A stretch of 7,745 bases of DNA from an uncultured Collinsella sp. (GTDB lineage: Bacteria > Actinomycetota > Coriobacteriia > Coriobacteriales > Coriobacteriaceae). Below, piece by piece: positions 1-5,553 of this stretch (position 1 is its first letter; each line of letters opens with the position of its first letter). The stretch lies in the NCBI GenBank assembly GCA_900756725.1, contig CAAELJ010000123.1, forward strand, positions 1-7,745, in the 5' to 3' direction. Below the pieces are notes generated by a model. It was not told where the DNA came from. It saw only the letters and a list, made by a program, of their open reading frames with translations, and searched no databases. A program made the translations under genes and the position numbers.

Positions 1-30
1 AGCACTTAATGTGCTTTCCGAGCGAGCCCA

Positions 31-76
31 GGACCTGACCGAACGAAAAACTTACCCGCCTCGCCCGGTCAGGTCC
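31..76 (-). terminator. Perfect 11-bp inverted repeat downstream of the HAD gene, possible terminator
   Basis: GGACCTGACCG at 31-41 is the exact reverse complement of CGGTCAGGTCC at 66-76, with a 24-nt spacer. It begins 11 nt beyond the stop codon of the minus-strand HAD gene, so a transcript-ending or 3'-protecting hairpin is the simplest reading. The minus-strand sequence after the stem has no T-tract; the only T-run (TTTTT) lies inside the loop, so this is not a canonical intrinsic terminator. A dispersed palindromic repeat is an alternative. Confidence 0.4.
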
Positions 77-87
77 GACGAGCAACG

Positions 88-915
88 TTAACGAGCCGCC
101 AAGATGGCGTCGATGAGCGTCAGTACGCCCCCGTCGTTGTTGCTCGGAATGCGCCACTTGGCGTGTGCATTCATGTGCTCCTCGGCATTGTCCACGATAA
201 AGCTATGTCCGACGCGCTCCAGCATGGGGATATCGTTGTACGTATCGCCCACGGCGGCGGCGTCGGCGATATCGATGTCCAGGTGCTCGCACAGGTGCGC
301 GACGCCGGCGCCCTTGTCGACGCCCAAGTTCATGAAGTCGATCCACTCGCGCCCGGCGTTGGTGACGTAGAGCTTGTCCGAGAACTCGGGGCTATAGGTC
401 TCGCGGAATGCGGGCTCGGCATCGTAGGCGGGGAAGAAGATCGAGATCTTGTTGGACTCGATATCAATGCCCTCAAAGTTGTCGACGTAGTTGATTGTGT
501 TGTAGTAGACGCTGATCTCGTCGTGGTATTGATGGTCGCGGGCAAGCACGTAGAACTCGTCGAAGCAGCACAGGACGGGGACAGCGCGAGGATCCTCCGA
601 GGCGCGGCTCAAGACCTGCTGGTACAGCTCCACGTCGATAATGCTCTTATAGATATAGCTGCCACGATAGATCACGCATGCGCCGTTGTCGGGACAAAAG
701 GCGAGGCGGTTCTTGATGCTCTCGAACATCTCCTCGAGCTTGGGGGCGGGGCGTCCGCTGGCGGGGCAGAACACGATGCCAGCCTCGGCGAGCTTGTCCA
801 GGCGCTCATCGAGGCCCTGGGGCAGCACGCGCTCGTCGGTCAGCAGCGTCTTGTCCATGTCGACGGCGATGAGCTTAATGTTTCTGATATTGGCGTCCGA
901 TTCGTAAGTTTGCAT
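88..915 (-). CDS. Cof-type HAD-superfamily hydrolase (sugar phosphatase-like), 275 aa
   Basis: Predicted cytoplasmic Mg2+-dependent phosphatase of the HAD superfamily, Cof/YidA-type subfamily (IIB). These enzymes usually dephosphorylate sugar phosphates, nucleotides or flavin precursors; the substrate cannot be read from sequence. All four HAD motifs are visible: motif I AVDMDKTLL with nucleophile D19 and acid/base D21; motif II S53 in CPASGR; motif III K201 in GVDKG; and motif IV GDTYNDIPML at 223-232 with D224 and D228 as metal ligands. The region between about 85 and 190 fits the C2-type cap. Length is normal for the family (about 260-290 aa), and no signal peptide or membrane segment is seen. 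The ATG start at 915 is preceded on the minus strand by GAAAGG at 9-nt spacing. It is transcribed alone, divergently from argG. The function class is sure; the specific substrate is unknown. Confidence 0.93.
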   Translation of the reverse strand: MQTYESDANIRNIKLIAVDMDKTLLTDERVLPQGLDERLDKLAEAGIVFCPASGRPAPKLEEMFESIKNRLAFCPDNGACVIYRGSYIYKSIIDVELYQQVLSRASEDPRAVPVLCCFDEFYVLARDHQYHDEISVYYNTINYVDNFEGIDIESNKISIFFPAYDAEPAFRETYSPEFSDKLYVTNAGREWIDFMNLGVDKGAGVAHLCEHLDIDIADAAAVGDTYNDIPMLERVGHSFIVDNAEEHMNAHAKWRIPSNNDGGVLTLIDAILAAR

Positions 916-950
916 AAAAGCGAGCCTTTCGTTTCGAAATTGTTTCAGAC

Positions 951-1004
951 GTTATAACCATCAACTCGTAGTCGGGCGTATTTTCGCAGGAACGGAGCGT
1001 ATTT
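951..1004 (-). promoter_or_regulatory. Possible promoter and operator-like direct repeats of the HAD gene
   Basis: On the minus strand TATAAC (956-951) matches the -10 consensus at five of six positions and would start a transcript about 30 nt before the HAD ATG. No convincing -35 is present at the right distance. Instead, the octamer AAATACGC occurs twice in direct orientation at 983-976 and 1004-997, exactly 21 bp apart, with the first copy near the -35 position. That arrangement suggests a factor bound on one face of the helix, but the repeats are short and could be chance. Confidence 0.25.
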
Positions 1005-1058
1005 GCACCACGCTTCACAAATTAATGAAAAAACTTTTCAGAAATTTGAATTTGTCGC

Positions 1059-1086
1059 TTGTACAGCAGGCGCTTTAGCGTAGTAT
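1059..1086 (+). promoter_or_regulatory. Candidate promoter of the argG leader transcript
   Basis: TTGTAC (1059-1064) and TAGTAT (1081-1086) are separated by 16 bp; each matches the sigma70-type consensus at four of six positions. Transcription from about 1093 would give a leader of roughly 375 nt ahead of argG, containing the short Arg-rich ORF and its hairpins. A second, more proximal possibility is GTGACT (1414-1419) and TCTAAT (1436-1441) with 16-bp spacing, giving a leader of only about 20 nt. The sequence alone does not decide between them. No convincing ArgR box was found near either. Confidence 0.3.
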
Positions 1087-1189
1087 AGCGAACATCGAAA
1101 ACGGAGACGGAAAAACAACCGCTTACCGAGGAAAAGGTACCGTTTGCGATATTAGAATTGCGCCCGGCGATAGGTGAAAGGAGAGGCAG

Positions 1190-1264
1190 ATGCAGTTCGT
1201 AAAGATCATCACCACTGCAGACAATGCCATCCGACGCCAGCGCGCAATTTCCCGACGACGATAA
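1190..1264 (+). CDS. Putative Arg-rich leader peptide of argG, 24 aa
   Basis: A 24-codon ORF beginning ATG at 1190 and ending TAA at 1262-1264. It is preceded by AAAGGAGAGGCAG, one of the best ribosome binding sites in the window (GGAG 7-8 nt from the ATG). The peptide starts MQFVKIITT and ends RRQRAISRRR: residues 15, 16, 18, 22, 23 and 24 are Arg, six of the last ten codons. Four of them are CGA, a codon I did not see in argG, which uses CGC and CGT. A run of CGA codons just before the stop, ahead of alternative hairpins and an arginine biosynthesis gene, matches the logic of ribosome-mediated attenuation (as in trp, his and ilv leaders). Scarce Arg-tRNA would stall the ribosome and change the fold. 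The stop codon lies inside the hairpin 1257-1272. Expression is unproven; the long antisense open frame here is less convincing. Confidence 0.55.
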   Translation: MQFVKIITTADNAIRRQRAISRRR

Positions 1265-1419
1265 CAATCGTCTCTGTCCGCATGGGGCGAATTGCCTCAA
1301 CAGAGTCATTTTGAGGTCGTTGGGTTTTAGCACGACATTGCTGCATGTTTCTAGGGCATGTATGTGCTGATTTTTGCTATTTAACCTGATATTGCACGGT
1401 TTTTGACCTCAAAGTGACT
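1244..1419 (+). promoter_or_regulatory. Putative attenuator RNA region upstream of argG with competing helices
   Basis: Several helices can be drawn in the plus-strand RNA. (1) GCAATT 1244-1249 with AATTGC 1290-1295, extended by CCC/GGG pairs, encloses a perfect GACGAT-AACA-ATCGTC hairpin at 1257-1272. (2) CCTCAA 1295-1300 pairs with TTGAGG 1311-1316. (3) A 15-bp helix pairs 1304-1318 with 1405-1419, using one G-U pair. (4) The terminator-like stem is at 1329-1368. Helices 2 and 3 share 1311-1316 and cannot coexist. The 5' arm of helix 1 lies within the Arg codons of the leader ORF, so a ribosome stalled there would open it. The exact ON and OFF states are inference; no folding program was run. 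Confidence 0.45.
1329..1375 (+). terminator. Terminator-like hairpin in the argG leader (putative attenuator terminator)
   Basis: AGCAC (1329-1333) pairs with GTGCT (1364-1368) and, after a small internal bulge, ACAT (1335-1338) pairs with ATGT (1358-1361). GA and a run of five T (1371-1375) follow directly, then another T-rich stretch. It lies about 95 nt before the argG ATG, where an attenuation terminator would be expected. The stem is imperfect and its loop large. GTGC at 1364-1367 could instead pair with GCAC at 1394-1397, which would disrupt it. Confidence 0.35.
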
Positions 1420-1469
1420 TGCAACTGACCGATGTTCTAATTAGCTACCAAGGGCGAAAGGAAACAGCC

Positions 1470-2696
1470 ATGAGCAAGGAAAAAGTCGTTCTCGCATATT
1501 CCGGTGGTCTTGATACATCCGTATGTGTCAAGTGGCTCCAGGACGAGAAGAATCTCGATGTCGTTTGCGTCTGCGGCAACGTGGGCCAGGAGGAGACCGG
1601 CCTGGATGCCAAGAAGCAGAAGGCGCTCGACCTGGGCGTTCTCGATTGCCAGGTGCTCGACCTGCGCGACGAGTTCTCCGATGAGTTCCTGACTAAGGCC
1701 ATCGCCGCAAATTCCATGTACGAGAACAAGTACCCGCTGCTCTCCGCCCTGTCTCGCCCGCTGCTCGCCAAGAAGCTTGTCGAGGTCGCTCACGAGTTTG
1801 GCGCGACCTACGTCGCCCACGGCTGCACCGGCAAGGGTAACGACCAGGTTCGTTTTGAGGCTGCGGTCAAGGCCCTCGACCCCGAGCTTAAGGTTATCGC
1901 CCCCGTTCGCGAGTGGGATCTGAAGTGCCGTCCCGACGAGGTCGCCTATGCCCACGCCCACAACGTGCCGGTTCCCGAGGGTGCCAACGACAACCCCTAT
2001 TCCATCGACGATAACCTGTGGGGTCGTGCCATTGAGTGCGGTCACCTGGAGGATCCCTGGAACGAGCCGCTCGACGACGCCTGGGTTATGACCAAGAATC
2101 CCGAGGACACGCCCGACACCCCGACGTATACCGAGATTGAGTTTGAGGCCGGCAAGCCCGTCGCCGTCGACGGCAAGAAGATGAAGCTCTCCGAGATCGT
2201 CATCGCCCTCAACAAGATTTCGGGCGACAACGGTTTTGGCCGTCTCGACCTGGTTGAGGATCGTCTGGTGGGCCTCAAGAGCCGCGAGTGCTATGAGGTT
2301 CCCGGCGCCCTGACGCTCATCACCGCCCACAAGGCACTCGAGGATATTTGCGTTGAGGGCGACCTGCTCAAGACTAAGATTAAGCTCGAACAGGATTGGG
2401 CCACCGCTGTGTACAACGGCCAGTGGTACAGCCCACTCAAAAACGCGCTCGATGCCTTCATGGCCGACACCCAGAAGTTCGTGACCGGCACCGTCCGTCT
2501 GAAGTTCTTTAAGGGCAACTGCCACGTCGTCGGTCGCAAGAGCCCCTTCAGCCTCTACGACTACGGTCTGGCTACCTACGACCGCGACACCACGTTTGAC
2601 GAGAAGGCCAGCGCCGGTTTTATCGAGATCGATACGCTGTCGCTCAAGACGTGGGCTAAGGTCCAGGGTCCCAGCTCTGCTGCCGTCCAGGCTTAA
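1470..2696 (+). CDS. argG: Argininosuccinate synthase, 408 aa
   Basis: Catalyses ATP-dependent condensation of citrulline with aspartate to argininosuccinate, the penultimate step of arginine biosynthesis, in the cytoplasm (family: homotetramer). The N-type ATP pyrophosphatase P-loop SGGLDTS is at residues 11-17, right after the hydrophobic strand KVVLAY. The substrate-binding segment AHGCTGKGNDQVRFE is at about 116-130. The C-terminal part has the conserved GRKSPFSLYDYGLATY block. Length is close to the family norm of about 400. The ATG at 1470 is chosen because GAAAGGA sits 7 nt upstream and MSKEKVVLAYSGG is the usual N-terminus; the longer in-frame reading from 1419 has a non-ATG start and extra residues not typical of the family. 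It is preceded by a long leader with a putative Arg-rich leader peptide, suggesting control by arginine supply. Identification is essentially certain. Confidence 0.98.
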   Translation: MSKEKVVLAYSGGLDTSVCVKWLQDEKNLDVVCVCGNVGQEETGLDAKKQKALDLGVLDCQVLDLRDEFSDEFLTKAIAANSMYENKYPLLSALSRPLLAKKLVEVAHEFGATYVAHGCTGKGNDQVRFEAAVKALDPELKVIAPVREWDLKCRPDEVAYAHAHNVPVPEGANDNPYSIDDNLWGRAIECGHLEDPWNEPLDDAWVMTKNPEDTPDTPTYTEIEFEAGKPVAVDGKKMKLSEIVIALNKISGDNGFGRLDLVEDRLVGLKSRECYEVPGALTLITAHKALEDICVEGDLLKTKIKLEQDWATAVYNGQWYSPLKNALDAFMADTQKFVTGTVRLKFFKGNCHVVGRKSPFSLYDYGLATYDRDTTFDEKASAGFIEIDTLSLKTWAKVQGPSSAAVQA

Positions 2697-2711
2697 GTCT
2701 TCCTTCCCTTG

Positions 2712-2739
2712 GTATCCGCGCGGCCCATCCGCGTGATAC
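2712..2739 (+). other. Strong hairpin just after argG
   Basis: GTATC-c-GCGCGG (2712-2723) pairs with CCGCGTGATAC (2729-2739) around the 5-nt loop CCCAT: eleven pairs with one bulged C and one G-U. It begins 15 nt after the argG stop. There is no T-tract, so it looks more like a 3'-stabilising or processing hairpin than an intrinsic terminator. A second 7-bp inverted repeat, CATAACG 2739-2745 with CGTTATG 2768-2774, follows immediately. Confidence 0.4.
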
Positions 2740-2849
2740 ATAACGGGCGCACGGGGTCCCTACCTTTCGTTATGCTTGCTGACACTTCTTAACATCGGTG
2801 GCCCCTACGTTCCGCCCGCATATATGATGCCGCGTCTGCGGCTGAGTCC

Positions 2850-2884
2850 GAGCCCCGCCGGGGTTGTCCGGCGGGGCTCCTTCT
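2850..2884 (+). terminator. GC-rich terminator-like hairpin between argG and the 56-aa ORF
   Basis: GAGCCCCGCCGG (2850-2861) and CCGGCGGGGCTC (2868-2879) form a perfect 12-bp stem with a 6-nt GGTTGT loop, followed by CTTCT and further T-containing sequence. The T-tract is weak, so termination may be partial. It lies about 150 nt after argG and 50 nt before the next ORF, so argG and argH may not form a simple operon. Confidence 0.65.
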
Positions 2885-2929
2885 ATCAATTTGGCGGCTC
2901 TGTGCCTATATATATGAGGAGTATCCATT

Positions 2930-3100
2930 ATGCTCAATGCTATCGCGCATGCTTTACTTACCCTCGCGCCCGAGCTCGATGCTGCAAAGGTCGAGGACGT
3001 CCCCATGAGCCTGAAGGCCTGGATCGATGGTTCGCAGGGCAACATCCGGAGGGAGACGTTGGGCGCCAAGTGCATGGCGCGTCACTTCTTTGCAAATTAG
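2930..3100 (+). CDS. Small unrecognised ORF between argG and argH, 56 aa
   Basis: A 57-codon frame from ATG 2930 to TAG 3098-3100, with GAGGAG 9 nt upstream of the ATG, a strong ribosome binding site. Most codons end in G or C, like the neighbouring genes, which supports real coding. The product starts MLNAIAHALLTLAPELDAAK and ends with GAKCMARHFFAN. It has a short hydrophobic/acidic N-terminal half (possible helix at about 2-20) and a more basic C-terminal half with one Trp (W31) and one Cys (C48). No signal peptide, transmembrane segment or known domain is recognised. Arg40-Arg41 are encoded by the tandem codons CGG AGG, unlike the CGC and CGT preferred nearby. It could be a small protein, a translated leader for argH, or a remnant of a longer gene. 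It starts 50 nt after a hairpin and ends 118 nt before argH. Confidence 0.6.
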   Translation: MLNAIAHALLTLAPELDAAKVEDVPMSLKAWIDGSQGNIRRETLGAKCMARHFFAN

Positions 3101-3218
3101 CTACATGGCTCCGCACACGGTGGGGAATGTGTAAAACTAGCGGTTGAAAAATCGCTTTAGCGATATGGCGCATTGCTTTGGGCGCTTGTTTTGGTATTTG
3201 GAGAAAGGGGACGGTTCC

Positions 3219-4649
3219 ATGGCTCTTTGGGGCGGTCGTTTTGAGGCAGGCGTGGCCGAGGTCACGCAGGAGTTTGGCGCGTCGCTGCCGGTCGACAAAC
3301 ATCTCTATAAGCAGGATATCGCCGGCTCTAAGGCGCATGCCAAAATGCTGGCGGCCCAGGGCATCATCAGTGCCGAGGACGAGCAGGCGATTGCCAAGGG
3401 GTTGACCGGAATCGAACAGGATATCGATGCCGGCAACTTCACCTTCGACATCAACGACGAAGACATTCATATGTCCATCGAGAGCGAGCTGACGCGTCGC
3501 ATCGGCGAGGCCGGTAAGCGCTTGCATACCGGACGTTCGCGCAACGACCAGGTGGCGACCGACACACGCCTGGGCGTCAAGGCGCTGGCCAAGGAGCTCA
3601 TGGAGGCCAATCTTGAGCTGCGCCATGTGCTGGTGGATGCGGCCAAGAAGTACGACAAGGTGATTCTGCCGGGCTACACGCACATGCAGCACGCTCAGCC
3701 CGTGCTGCTGTCGCATCATCTGTTGGCGTATTCCTGGATGTTCGCGCGCGACTTTACGCGCCTGAAGGCCGCCTTTGATGCCGCCGACAACTGCCCGCTG
3801 GGTGCTGCCGCGCTTGCCGGTACGAGCTATCCGCTCGATCGTCAGATGACGGCTGCCGAGCTTGGCTTTGCGGGCGTGATTCCCAACTCGCTCGATGCGG
3901 TTTCCGACCGTGATTTCCTGCTCGATCTGCATTACGCCGGTTCCGTCATGGCCATGCACCTGTCGCGTCTTTCCGAGGAGATTGTGCTGTGGTCGAGCTC
4001 CGAATTTGGCTTTATCACGCTTTCCGACTCGTACTCCACCGGCTCGTCCATCATGCCGCAGAAGAAGAATCCCGACTTTGCCGAGCTTATTCGCGGCAAG
4101 AGCGGCCGTGTGTATGGCAACCTGGTGCAGCTGCTCGTGACCATGAAGGGCCTGCCGCTTGCTTATAACAAGGACTTGCAGGAGGACAAGGAGGGCGCGC
4201 TCGATACCGCTCACACGCTCATGCAGTGCCTGTCCGTTATGGCTGGAATGATTTCGACTTGGACCGTCAACGAGGATGCCATGGCGCGCGAGTGCGGCGT
4301 GGGGCACCTTGCCGCCACCGATGTTGCCGATTACCTGGCCAAGCGTGGCCTGCCGTTCCGCGAGGCACATGCCGTGGTGGGCCATCTGGTCTTGATGTGC
4401 GAGAAGCGCGGCTGCAATCTTGAGGACCTGCCGTTTGAGGTGTTCCAGGAGGCAAGCCCGCTCTTTGAGCGCGACATTACCGAGGCGCTCGACATCCCGT
4501 CGATTGTCGCCGCGCGCACGACCGAGGGCGGTACCGCCCCTGCCGCCGTTGCCGTGCAGCTGCAGCGTGCCGAGGCGCAGCTCGTGGCCGACGAAGGCGT
4601 GTTTGGATCGCTAACCAAGGTCGTCGAGATGGGTCACGGGGCAAAGTAG
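3219..4649 (+). CDS. argH: Argininosuccinate lyase, 476 aa
   Basis: Splits argininosuccinate to arginine and fumarate, the last step of arginine biosynthesis; a cytoplasmic homotetramer of the fumarase/aspartase superfamily. Three family blocks are seen: HTGRSRNDQVATDTR from residue 103; YTHMQHAQPVLLSHH with the conserved histidines H155 and H158; and the signature loop GSSIMPQKKNPD at 275-286, which carries the catalytic serine. Length is at the upper end of normal (about 460). The ATG at 3219 is chosen because MALWGGRFE is the typical N-terminus and GGAGAAAGGGG lies 8 nt upstream. The reading from 3144 adds 25 residues not typical of the family. It lies downstream of argG in the same orientation, separated by 522 bp containing a hairpin and a 56-aa ORF, so a shared transcript is possible but not assured. 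No clear promoter was identified directly upstream. Confidence 0.98.
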   Translation: MALWGGRFEAGVAEVTQEFGASLPVDKHLYKQDIAGSKAHAKMLAAQGIISAEDEQAIAKGLTGIEQDIDAGNFTFDINDEDIHMSIESELTRRIGEAGKRLHTGRSRNDQVATDTRLGVKALAKELMEANLELRHVLVDAAKKYDKVILPGYTHMQHAQPVLLSHHLLAYSWMFARDFTRLKAAFDAADNCPLGAAALAGTSYPLDRQMTAAELGFAGVIPNSLDAVSDRDFLLDLHYAGSVMAMHLSRLSEEIVLWSSSEFGFITLSDSYSTGSSIMPQKKNPDFAELIRGKSGRVYGNLVQLLVTMKGLPLAYNKDLQEDKEGALDTAHTLMQCLSVMAGMISTWTVNEDAMARECGVGHLAATDVADYLAKRGLPFREAHAVVGHLVLMCEKRGCNLEDLPFEVFQEASPLFERDITEALDIPSIVAARTTEGGTAPAAVAVQLQRAEAQLVADEGVFGSLTKVVEMGHGAK

Positions 4650-4699
4650 AGGTTTGGCTGAAGACGTATTGTCCATTTATTGATAAATCGTTTTCGCTT

Positions 4700-4736
4700 T
4701 ACGGGCGCCTGCTGATGTGGGCGCCCGTATTTTGTT
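4700..4736 (+). terminator. Intrinsic terminator of argH
   Basis: TACGGGCGCC (4700-4709) and GGCGCCCGTA (4720-4729) form a perfect 10-bp stem with a 10-nt loop, followed by TTTTGTTG. It lies 50 nt after the argH stop and is a standard Rho-independent terminator. Confidence 0.87.
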
Positions 4737-4761
4737 GCTATGGGGGAGGGGCTTGTCGAGA

Positions 4762-4888
4762 ACTTCTGTAGGACCTTTGGGCAGGTTGTGAAGGGGATAC
4801 GTTCGCGGGTGGCAACCGACCGCCCGCTCTGTTCGGTGCGGTTGATGGGCGGTCGGATGGTACTCTAATCGGGCTTCGAAACAGAAGT
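4762..4888 (+). other. Potentially structured RNA segment between argH and ndk
   Basis: No credible protein gene is seen between the argH terminator and the ndk promoter, but inverted repeats are dense. ACTTCTGT (4762-4769) and ACAGAAGT (4881-4888) could form an 8-bp closing stem. Inside it, GCGGGTGG (4805-4812) can pair with CCGCCCGC (4820-4827). Alternatively CCGACCGCCC (4816-4825) pairs perfectly with GGGCGGTCGG (4847-4856). The last two helices are mutually exclusive. GGTGGCAACCG superficially resembles a T-box core, but the rest of a T-box is lacking. It could be a small RNA, a leader element or a repeat; no family is recognised. Confidence 0.35.
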
Positions 4889-4900
4889 GACACATATGGA

Positions 4901-4936
4901 GCGCTTTAATAAATTGCAGCGTTTCAATAAACAGCT
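4901..4936 (+). repeat. Imperfect 18-bp tandem repeat upstream of the ndk promoter
   Basis: Two adjacent 18-bp units, 4901-4918 and 4919-4936, match at 13 of 18 positions, sharing GCG-TT--AATAAA and GC near the end. They end 5 bp before the putative -35 of ndk. They are AT-rich in an otherwise GC-rich stretch, so they may act as an UP element or paired operator sites. Confidence 0.4.
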
Positions 4937-4941
4937 TTTTG

Positions 4942-4970
4942 TTTAACTGCAGCTAAAACTCTGTTACGAT
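4942..4970 (+). promoter_or_regulatory. Likely ndk promoter
   Basis: TTTAAC (4942-4947) and TACGAT (4965-4970) have the ideal 17-bp spacing and lie in a locally AT-rich stretch; the -10 matches consensus at four of six positions. Transcription from about 4977 would give a leader of about 57 nt ending in the GAAAGG ribosome binding site. Confidence 0.45.
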
Positions 4971-5033
4971 GCAGTCCAGGCGGGTGCCGGAATGGGACTT
5001 GGGCACGCGCGAACCTACTTGAAAGGCTACCTT

Positions 5034-5438
5034 ATGGCTATCGAGAAGACCTTCATCATGATTAAGCCCGACGCCGTGCGCGACCGCAAGATCGGCGAAA
5101 TTGTTGCTCGCATCGAGCGCAGCGGCCTTGTCATCGAGCGCATGGAGATGACCACGCTCGAGCGCGCTACCGTCGAGGAGCACTACGCCCATCTGGCCGA
5201 CAAGCCCTTCTTTGGCGGTCTCTGCGACTTTATGACGAGCGGTCCGGTCGTCAAGATGGTCGTTTCTGGTCTCTCCGCTGTTTCCAAGATGCGCACCCTT
5301 ATGGGCGCTACCAACCCGCTTGATGCTGCTCCTGGCACCATCCGCGGTGACTTTGCCGTCGATGTCAACGCCAACGTGATCCACGGCTCCGACTGCCTGG
5401 AGAACGCCGAGATCGAGATCAAGCGCTTCTTTGGCTAA
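5034..5438 (+). CDS. ndk: Nucleoside diphosphate kinase, 134 aa
   Basis: Transfers the gamma-phosphate of ATP to nucleoside diphosphates through a phosphohistidine intermediate, balancing NTP and dNTP pools; cytoplasmic oligomer. The N-terminus KTFIMIKPDAV carries the conserved Lys (K11). The nucleotide-binding block MGATNPLDAAPGTIRGDFA is present. The active-site motif NVIHGSD places the catalytic histidine at H117, the usual position. After HGSD the usual Ser is Cys (C121), a mild deviation. Length is at the short end of the 134-150 aa family. The ATG at 5034 is chosen for its GAAAGG at 7-nt spacing and the canonical MAIEKTF start; the in-frame ATG at 4992 would add 14 atypical residues. 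It appears to be a single-gene unit with its own promoter and a strong terminator. Confidence 0.98.
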   Translation: MAIEKTFIMIKPDAVRDRKIGEIVARIERSGLVIERMEMTTLERATVEEHYAHLADKPFFGGLCDFMTSGPVVKMVVSGLSAVSKMRTLMGATNPLDAAPGTIRGDFAVDVNANVIHGSDCLENAEIEIKRFFG

Positions 5439-5476
5439 ACCAGCTTTGACTCCTTAAAGCTGTTAGCGTGTGGCTT

Positions 5477-5511
5477 GGGCGCCGCGGAACTCCATCCGCG
5501 GCGCCCTTTTT
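5477..5511 (+). terminator. Intrinsic terminator of ndk
   Basis: GGGCGCCGCGGA (5477-5488) and TCCGCGGCGCCC (5495-5506) form a perfect 12-bp stem with a 6-nt loop, followed by TTTTTATT. A smaller 7-bp hairpin (CAGCTTT 5441-5447 with AAAGCTG 5456-5462) lies between the ndk stop and this terminator. Confidence 0.95.
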
Positions 5512-5516
5512 ATTCC

Positions 5517-5549
5517 AGTAGATTTTTGGTAAACGCCTAGAAATCTACT
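5517..5549. repeat. Inverted repeat between two convergent terminators
   Basis: AGTAGATTT (5517-5525) and AAATCTACT (5541-5549) are perfect 9-bp inverted repeats with a 15-nt spacer. They sit exactly between the ndk terminator and the rpiB terminator. The AT-rich arms and separate position suggest a stand-alone palindromic element or protein-binding site rather than part of either terminator. Whether it recurs elsewhere in the genome cannot be seen here. Confidence 0.6.
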
Positions 5550-5553
5550 AAAG

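Noticed and set aside
163..957. Long plus-strand frame opposite the HAD gene
   Set aside because: It is a Val/Asp/Leu-rich mirror of a high-GC coding gene; the minus-strand frame contains all four HAD motifs.
1022..1333. Minus-strand open frame of 103 codons antisense to the argG leader, open further upstream to about 1408
   Set aside because: The apparent start is GTG without a ribosome binding site, the composition is Ser/Leu/Arg-rich with no domain I recognise, and it lies opposite a better supported plus-strand ORF and RNA helices. It could still be real or part of a dispersed repeat; a search of related genomes would settle it.
1437..2741. Long minus-strand frame opposite argG
   Set aside because: It is a GC-driven shadow of argG with no recognisable domain; the plus strand encodes a full-length ArgG.
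2904..2915. TATATATAT as a -10 element for the 56-aa ORF
   Set aside because: It sits immediately before the GAGGAG ribosome binding site, so transcription would start within or after it; no -35 at a suitable distance.
4805..4822. T-box-like core GGTGGCAACCG
   Set aside because: There is no recognisable Stem I with specifier loop in the short interval after the argH terminator, no proper terminator after it, and the downstream gene ndk is not a usual T-box target.
4677..4895. Minus-strand 72-codon frame between argH and ndk
   Set aside because: It has no ribosome binding site, runs through the argH terminator stem and shows a Pro/His/Thr-rich composition typical of a shadow frame in a structured gap.
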